A stretch of 50,856 bases of DNA, taken from the NCBI RefSeq assembly GCF_000373805.1, contig NZ_KB892438.1:123161-174016 (forward strand), written 5' to 3'. The notes beneath the pieces were generated by a model. It was not told the origin of the DNA. It searched no databases and worked only from the letters and a program-made list of their open reading frames with translations. Positions 45,647 through 50,856 of the stretch are shown piece by piece. The DNA comes from Corynebacterium pilosum DSM 20521 = CIP 103422 (GTDB lineage: Bacteria; Actinomycetota; Actinomycetes; Mycobacteriales; Mycobacteriaceae). The translations under genes and the position numbers were made by a program. Numbering within the stretch: position 1 is the stretch's first letter; each line of letters opens with the position of its first letter.

Positions 45647-47863
45647 ATGAATCAGCTCGCAGTTGGAGATTACCTGGAGGACCGCTACCGCATCGATCAC
45701 CCGATCGCGCGCGGAGGGATGTCTATGGTGTATCGCTGCGTCGACGAGCGGCTCGGGCGTGAGGTCGCCGCGAAGGTCATGGATGACCGCTACGTGGACG
45801 ATTCCCTCTTCCTCGACCGCTTCCGGCGCGAAGCACGCGCGATGGCCCAACTGACGCACCCCAACCTTGTCAACGTGTACGACTTCTCGGTGCACGGGGA
45901 ACATGCCTTCCTGATCATGGAATTGATTACCGGCGGCACCCTGCGCGAACTGCTCGCTGAGCGCGGGCCGATGCCGCCGCACGCCGCCACCGCAGTGATG
46001 CGCGCGGTACTCACCGGCTTATCCGTTGCGCATGCCAAAGGCATGGTGCACCGCGATATCAAGCCGGACAATATCCTGATCAACTCTGACAACCGGGTCA
46101 AGCTTGCGGACTTCGGGCTGGTTCGCGCCGCCAGCGACGCGAAGCATTCCACCGATCAGATCGTAGGCACAGTTGCCTACCTCTCCCCCGAGCAGGTCGA
46201 TGGCAACGAAATCACCCAGGCATCCGACGTCTACTCCGCCGGCATCGTCCTCTTTGAGCTATTGACCGGCTCCACACCGTTTTCGGGGGACTCCCAACTG
46301 GCCCACGCTTTTGCGCGGCTTAACGACGATGTCCCGCCCCCTTCCAGCCGCATCGAGGGCGTACCGAAGCTTTTCGACGAGCTGGTAGCCACCGCGACCG
46401 CCCGCCAGCCCGGCGACCGATTCCACGACGCCGGCGAATTCCTTGCCGCGCTTGACGACGTTGCCGCCGAGCTCAACCTGCCCGCCTACACCGTGCCCGT
46501 GCCAACGAATTCCGCGGCACACCGTGCGGCCGCCGTGCCCACCAACATGGGGCCTGGGGCGAATACCGAAAACGCCGGTGATGAGCCTGAAGATGCAGGC
46601 TCGACCCGAGTCATCCCCGCCCAGGAGGAAGAGCCCGAAGAAGAAACTCGTGTCCAACCTGCGGTGCCCCCGGAGCCGATGCCCCAGCCGGGGCCGCAGA
46701 CACGACAGATAGCGCCTCCACCGGCGCCGGCTCCTTCGCCTGAACCGGAGGTACGGCGGGAGATCGAACCGCCCGCAGCCGAAAGTAACCGCTCTTCTGT
46801 CTCCCTAATCGTGTGGCTGGTGATCATTGGGATTCTCACCGCAGCCGTTGCCATTGGCGCGTGGTGGTTCGGGTCTGGCCGCTACGGGGAAATCCCGCAG
46901 GTACTGGGCATGGACCGTGAAGAAGCAATCGCGGCAGTCAGCGAGGCCGGCTTCGAACCTACGACAGAGATTGTGTACCACGATGACGTCCCAAAAGATC
47001 AACCGGTGGGAACTGAACCACCGAGTGGCGACAAACTACTACCCGGCGATTCTGTGACGGTGTTGATTTCGCAGGGAAAACCCACGGTGCCTGAGGTCCC
47101 GGCAGGCATGGGCGTGGAAGATTACCGGGCGCTCGCCGAGCAACGGACTTTCGACGTGTCCACCGGCGAATCAGTCTATTCGGCGGACGCGCCGGTTGGC
47201 TCCATCGCAGAAACGAACCCGCCGGCAGGCACCCCGATGCCGATCGGATCCACCGTCACCGTGGCTGTCTCCAAGGGCCCAGAACCAATCGGTGTACCTG
47301 ATCTACGCGGACTACCCGAAGACGAAGCGATCGCAGCGCTCAGAGAGGCTGGCCTCAACGTCGGAGAAATCAGCCACACCTTCGACGACGAGATTTACGG
47401 CGGCAACGTGGTCTCCACCGATCCCCCACAATCCACTGAGCTGGAACGCGGGAACACGGTCGACCTGGTCCTCTCCAACGCTAGGACGGTACCTGACGTT
47501 GTGGGTAGGACCCTCGACGAAGCCACCGACGCTATCGAGGAGGCAGGCATCACCGTCGACCGCACCACACGTGACAGCGATCAGAGCGCCGATAACGCCA
47601 ACCGCGTGTTGTCCACTGATCCAGCACCGTGGACCAACCTCCACCCAGACGATGCCGAAGTAAGCATCACTTTGCCCGGCCGCGTTATCGTGCCAACCTT
47701 CGTCGGCATGCGCGTAGAGGATGCCCGCAAGCTTGCCGACGATATCGGGCTGAAGATCAACCGCGGCAGCCGCTATAACGACGAAGTGATCACCGAGCAA
47801 CGCACCTCCCCTGGCGAGACAGTCCGCCCAGGCGCGACAGTGCGCGTTGACTCGGAAAAATAA
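45647..47863 (+). CDS. pknL: Serine/threonine protein kinase PknL with five PASTA domains
   Basis: The 738-residue kinase has a Gly-rich loop at 20-26 (IARGGMS), ATP-binding Lys43, catalytic HRDIKPDN with Asp137 and DFG with Asp155. A Pro/Glu-rich juxtamembrane linker leads to one membrane helix (about 385-408). Five PASTA repeats follow (about 415-477, 480-543, 546-611, 612-677, 680-736), which sense peptidoglycan or lipid II outside the cell. It shares an 81-bp promoter region with the Rv2175c-like gene, its probable substrate. The ATG appears leaderless. Confidence 0.96.
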   Translation: MNQLAVGDYLEDRYRIDHPIARGGMSMVYRCVDERLGREVAAKVMDDRYVDDSLFLDRFRREARAMAQLTHPNLVNVYDFSVHGEHAFLIMELITGGTLRELLAERGPMPPHAATAVMRAVLTGLSVAHAKGMVHRDIKPDNILINSDNRVKLADFGLVRAASDAKHSTDQIVGTVAYLSPEQVDGNEITQASDVYSAGIVLFELLTGSTPFSGDSQLAHAFARLNDDVPPPSSRIEGVPKLFDELVATATARQPGDRFHDAGEFLAALDDVAAELNLPAYTVPVPTNSAAHRAAAVPTNMGPGANTENAGDEPEDAGSTRVIPAQEEEPEEETRVQPAVPPEPMPQPGPQTRQIAPPPAPAPSPEPEVRREIEPPAAESNRSSVSLIVWLVIIGILTAAVAIGAWWFGSGRYGEIPQVLGMDREEAIAAVSEAGFEPTTEIVYHDDVPKDQPVGTEPPSGDKLLPGDSVTVLISQGKPTVPEVPAGMGVEDYRALAEQRTFDVSTGESVYSADAPVGSIAETNPPAGTPMPIGSTVTVAVSKGPEPIGVPDLRGLPEDEAIAALREAGLNVGEISHTFDDEIYGGNVVSTDPPQSTELERGNTVDLVLSNARTVPDVVGRTLDEATDAIEEAGITVDRTTRDSDQSADNANRVLSTDPAPWTNLHPDDAEVSITLPGRVIVPTFVGMRVEDARKLADDIGLKINRGSRYNDEVITEQRTSPGETVRPGATVRVDSEK

Positions 47864-47865
47864 AA

Positions 47866-47891
47866 GAGCAGCCCGGGTGACCGGGCTGCTC
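47866..47891 (-). terminator. Strong intrinsic terminator between pknL and aroG
   Basis: A perfect 11-bp stem GAGCAGCCCGG/CCGGGCTGCTC with a GTGA loop. On the minus strand it is followed by TTTTATTTTT, which lies over the pknL stop codon and last codons. It ends aroG transcription 26 bp after its stop and may also slow pknL read-through on the plus strand. Confidence 0.9.
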
Positions 47892-47917
47892 GGCTGTCGC
47901 TAGTAACGCTAGTGGTT

Positions 47918-49357
<1,440 letters not shown>

Positions 49358-49371
49358 CTAGTTCTGTGAAG

Positions 49372-49902
49372 CTAGTCCCGATTCACTCGCCCTTTGCCAT
49401 TCAGAGGCAAAGCCTTCTCGCACGCCCTAAACTTCTGCAGGTTGTGCCGGGCGTCGATAAGCGCATCATGATTACCGTCAGGCGTTTGAGGCAACCGCGG
49501 CTTCCCTGCCATCTCCCAGTACTGTTTCAATTCATGCGTGTAGCGCGGTAGATTACGCGGCAGACCGGCCATATCACCCCACAGCTGGGCAAATACCACG
49601 TGATCATAGGCCCCGACCCACGCCCACAACTCTGGGCGCTTGGAATCAGCCGTGAGGAATTCGTAGACCTCTTTGCGAATGGTGTCCCGGGATTTCCATA
49701 CCTCGTCGTTGGGGCTGGGGAGTTTGTCTAAGACGTTGTCACGCACCCAGTTGTTTGCGGCTGATGAATCAAAATCCGTCGACACGGCGTAGTACTCGCG
49801 CCCATCCTCGGCCACAATCCCGATACTGACCAATTCGATCGTGCGCCCATCTTCGATGAACTCGGTGTCGTAGAAGTACCTCATGGAGTTAGGCACACTC
49901 AC
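49372..49902 (-). CDS. Rv2179c-like 3'-5' exoribonuclease
   Basis: The 176-residue DEDD-type exonuclease has the first acidic motif YDTEF near the N-terminus and HDALIDARHN near the C-terminus. The M. tuberculosis homologue Rv2179c acts on RNA 3' overhangs and poly(A). The start is GTG 49902, or ATG 49884 (MRYFYDTEF), which gives the more typical N-terminus; no ribosome site decides. The order aroG then this gene matches Rv2178c-Rv2179c. Confidence 0.88.
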   Translation of the reverse strand: MSVPNSMRYFYDTEFIEDGRTIELVSIGIVAEDGREYYAVSTDFDSSAANNWVRDNVLDKLPSPNDEVWKSRDTIRKEVYEFLTADSKRPELWAWVGAYDHVVFAQLWGDMAGLPRNLPRYTHELKQYWEMAGKPRLPQTPDGNHDALIDARHNLQKFRACEKALPLNGKGRVNRD

Positions 49903-49919
49903 ATTTCTAGTCTTGTGCT

Positions 49920-50132
49920 TTAAGGGGTGGAATCGACTACGTTGTCTGCCGTCTCTACTTTATCTGCCGTGTCAGGGTTCTGACGTTTCGTCGGAAAGAA
50001 CAACACCAGCGCGATGGCGATGCAAAAGACGGGGCCAGTGATCGTATTCGGCACCCCAAGTCCCGCCGCGACGATATACGCCACGAAAAGAGCAGCTGCG
50101 ATGATGACCTTGATGACAATGGAGCGGCCCAT
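49920..50132 (-). CDS. Small two-helix membrane protein
   Basis: The 70-residue protein has two hydrophobic helices (about 5-23 and 30-47) and an acidic, Asp/Thr-rich cytoplasmic or outer tail. The family is not recognised. It lies 6 bp after the acyltransferase gene, with GAAGGGA about 12 bases upstream of its ATG, so it is probably the last gene of that operon. Confidence 0.65.
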   Translation of the reverse strand: MGRSIVIKVIIAAALFVAYIVAAGLGVPNTITGPVFCIAIALVLFFPTKRQNPDTADKVETADNVVDSTP

Positions 50133-50138
50133 TCGTCG

Positions 50139-50856
50139 TTAATTCCCTTCTGCTTGTGCCCGCTGTGTCTGGTCACTGTCGCTGTGGGCGACTGACTGAG
50201 CAGACGGTACTGTCTTACGTGTCTGCGCCGGTTCCGGAAGCTTCGGCGGATACAGGGTCCAGCGTAGTCCAGGGATCTTGCCGAGCAGCCACATGCCCAC
50301 CCCGCCGATAGCACACGCGACAAGGCTGAGGACGATCCACACGTGGGTGGACATCCAGAACCCGGTCCCCTCCATTCCGATGGGGAGGTCGTAGATCTCT
50401 CGCGGGAAGGAAATCAGCAGTGTCAGCATAATCGGATGACCCAAGTAGATCGGCAGCGTGTTGCGACCCAGGAATTGCAATCCGCGCGACAGGCCCGGAA
50501 CCTGGGCCAGAGCGACGGCAAGGACGACACCAGCCGGGAGCATCAGCATGTAATGCAGCTGGTTCACCAGAAGCTGTAGCGCCGAGTGGTCAAGGTCGCC
50601 GATCAAAGGCACTGGGACAGTGACCGAGTAGTTCTCTCCGATGAAGTTGTTCCACGCGATCACAAACGCCACCGCAGACAGGTAGCCCGCCAGTGCGAAC
50701 ATGAGCCGCGTCGGTGTCAGGGCGGTCGTCGCAAAGCGCTTGATCGGGTGACGTAGGTAGGTACCGGCCAGGAAGATCGGTAAGTACATGATTGCCTTCG
50801 CCACGATCGGAACATCGTGGTGAAGCTGAATCAGCAGTATTGGGCTGAGCGCCACC
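50139..50856 (-). CDS. Membrane acyltransferase family 3 protein, C-terminal part (cut by window edge)
   Basis: About 239 residues of a multi-helix membrane protein run to the edge of the window; the N-terminus is missing. FLGRNTLPIYLGHPIMLTLL is the typical late motif of acyltransferase-3 family proteins, which O-acylate envelope glycans or lipids. The catalytic N-terminal His/Arg region is outside the window. A polar tail follows the last helix. The substrate is unknown. Confidence 0.75.
   Translation of the reverse strand, partial: VALSPILLIQLHHDVPIVAKAIMYLPIFLAGTYLRHPIKRFATTALTPTRLMFALAGYLSAVAFVIAWNNFIGENYSVTVPVPLIGDLDHSALQLLVNQLHYMLMLPAGVVLAVALAQVPGLSRGLQFLGRNTLPIYLGHPIMLTLLISFPREIYDLPIGMEGTGFWMSTHVWIVLSLVACAIGGVGMWLLGKIPGLRWTLYPPKLPEPAQTRKTVPSAQSVAHSDSDQTQRAQAEGN

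Overview
The window is about 50.9 kb of chromosome that fits a Corynebacterium (Mycobacteriales). The evidence is a meso-diaminopimelate-type dcw cluster with wag31/divIVA and sepF, a PASTA kinase PknL beside its Rv2175c-like partner, an MptA-type lipomannan mannosyltransferase, an actinobacterial ileS T-box, frequent GTG/TTG starts and many apparently leaderless genes. From memory, gene order follows two Mycobacterium tuberculosis blocks: ileS-dinX-ansA-lspA-rluD-dnaE1 on the left and wag31-to-Rv2179c on the right. No tRNA, rRNA, insertion sequence, prophage or CRISPR array was seen. Both ends are cut inside genes.

Left block (1-20200). Two tandem paralogues of the zinc-containing MetE catalytic domain share a conserved 28-bp upstream element. 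Next comes dnaE, preceded by an unusual 437-residue protein that looks like an OGG-fold domain joined to a degenerate DnaB-like domain. Then follow a RarD-type permease, a small membrane-anchored protein, rluD and lspA in one overlapping minus-strand group, two lipoprotein genes, an ABC-F ATPase, an asparaginase, dinB, an EamA permease and ileS. ileS has a T-box leader that appears to act on translation.

Division and cell-wall block (20201-40300). All genes are on the minus strand. In transcription order they are mraZ, rsmH, an ftsL-like gene, ftsI, murE, murF, mraY, murD, ftsW, murG, murC, ftsQ, ftsZ, pgeF, yggS, sepF, yggT and divIVA. Together they make lipid II, flip or polymerise it at the septum, assemble the Z ring and direct polar growth. 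A near-identical 28-bp element lies about 120 bp upstream of both ftsZ and divIVA. A 10-bp-periodic MraZ box precedes mraZ, and a second, inverted MraZ-box-like cluster lies 218 bp further upstream.

Right block (40300-50856). Here lie a DUF3040 membrane protein, an SAV_6107-type HEPN protein, a GNAT acetyltransferase, a polyprenyl diphosphate synthase, MptA, the Rv2175c-like DNA-binding protein, PknL, class II DAHP synthase (aroG), an Rv2179c-like exoribonuclease, a small membrane protein and a truncated membrane acyltransferase. No methylenetetrahydrofolate reductase gene is present at the position where related genomes are remembered to carry one.

Most of the window is conserved housekeeping sequence. 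The least explained items are the OGG/DnaB-like protein next to dnaE, the second MraZ-type operator, and the paired 28-bp elements upstream of ftsZ/divIVA and of the two MetE-like genes.
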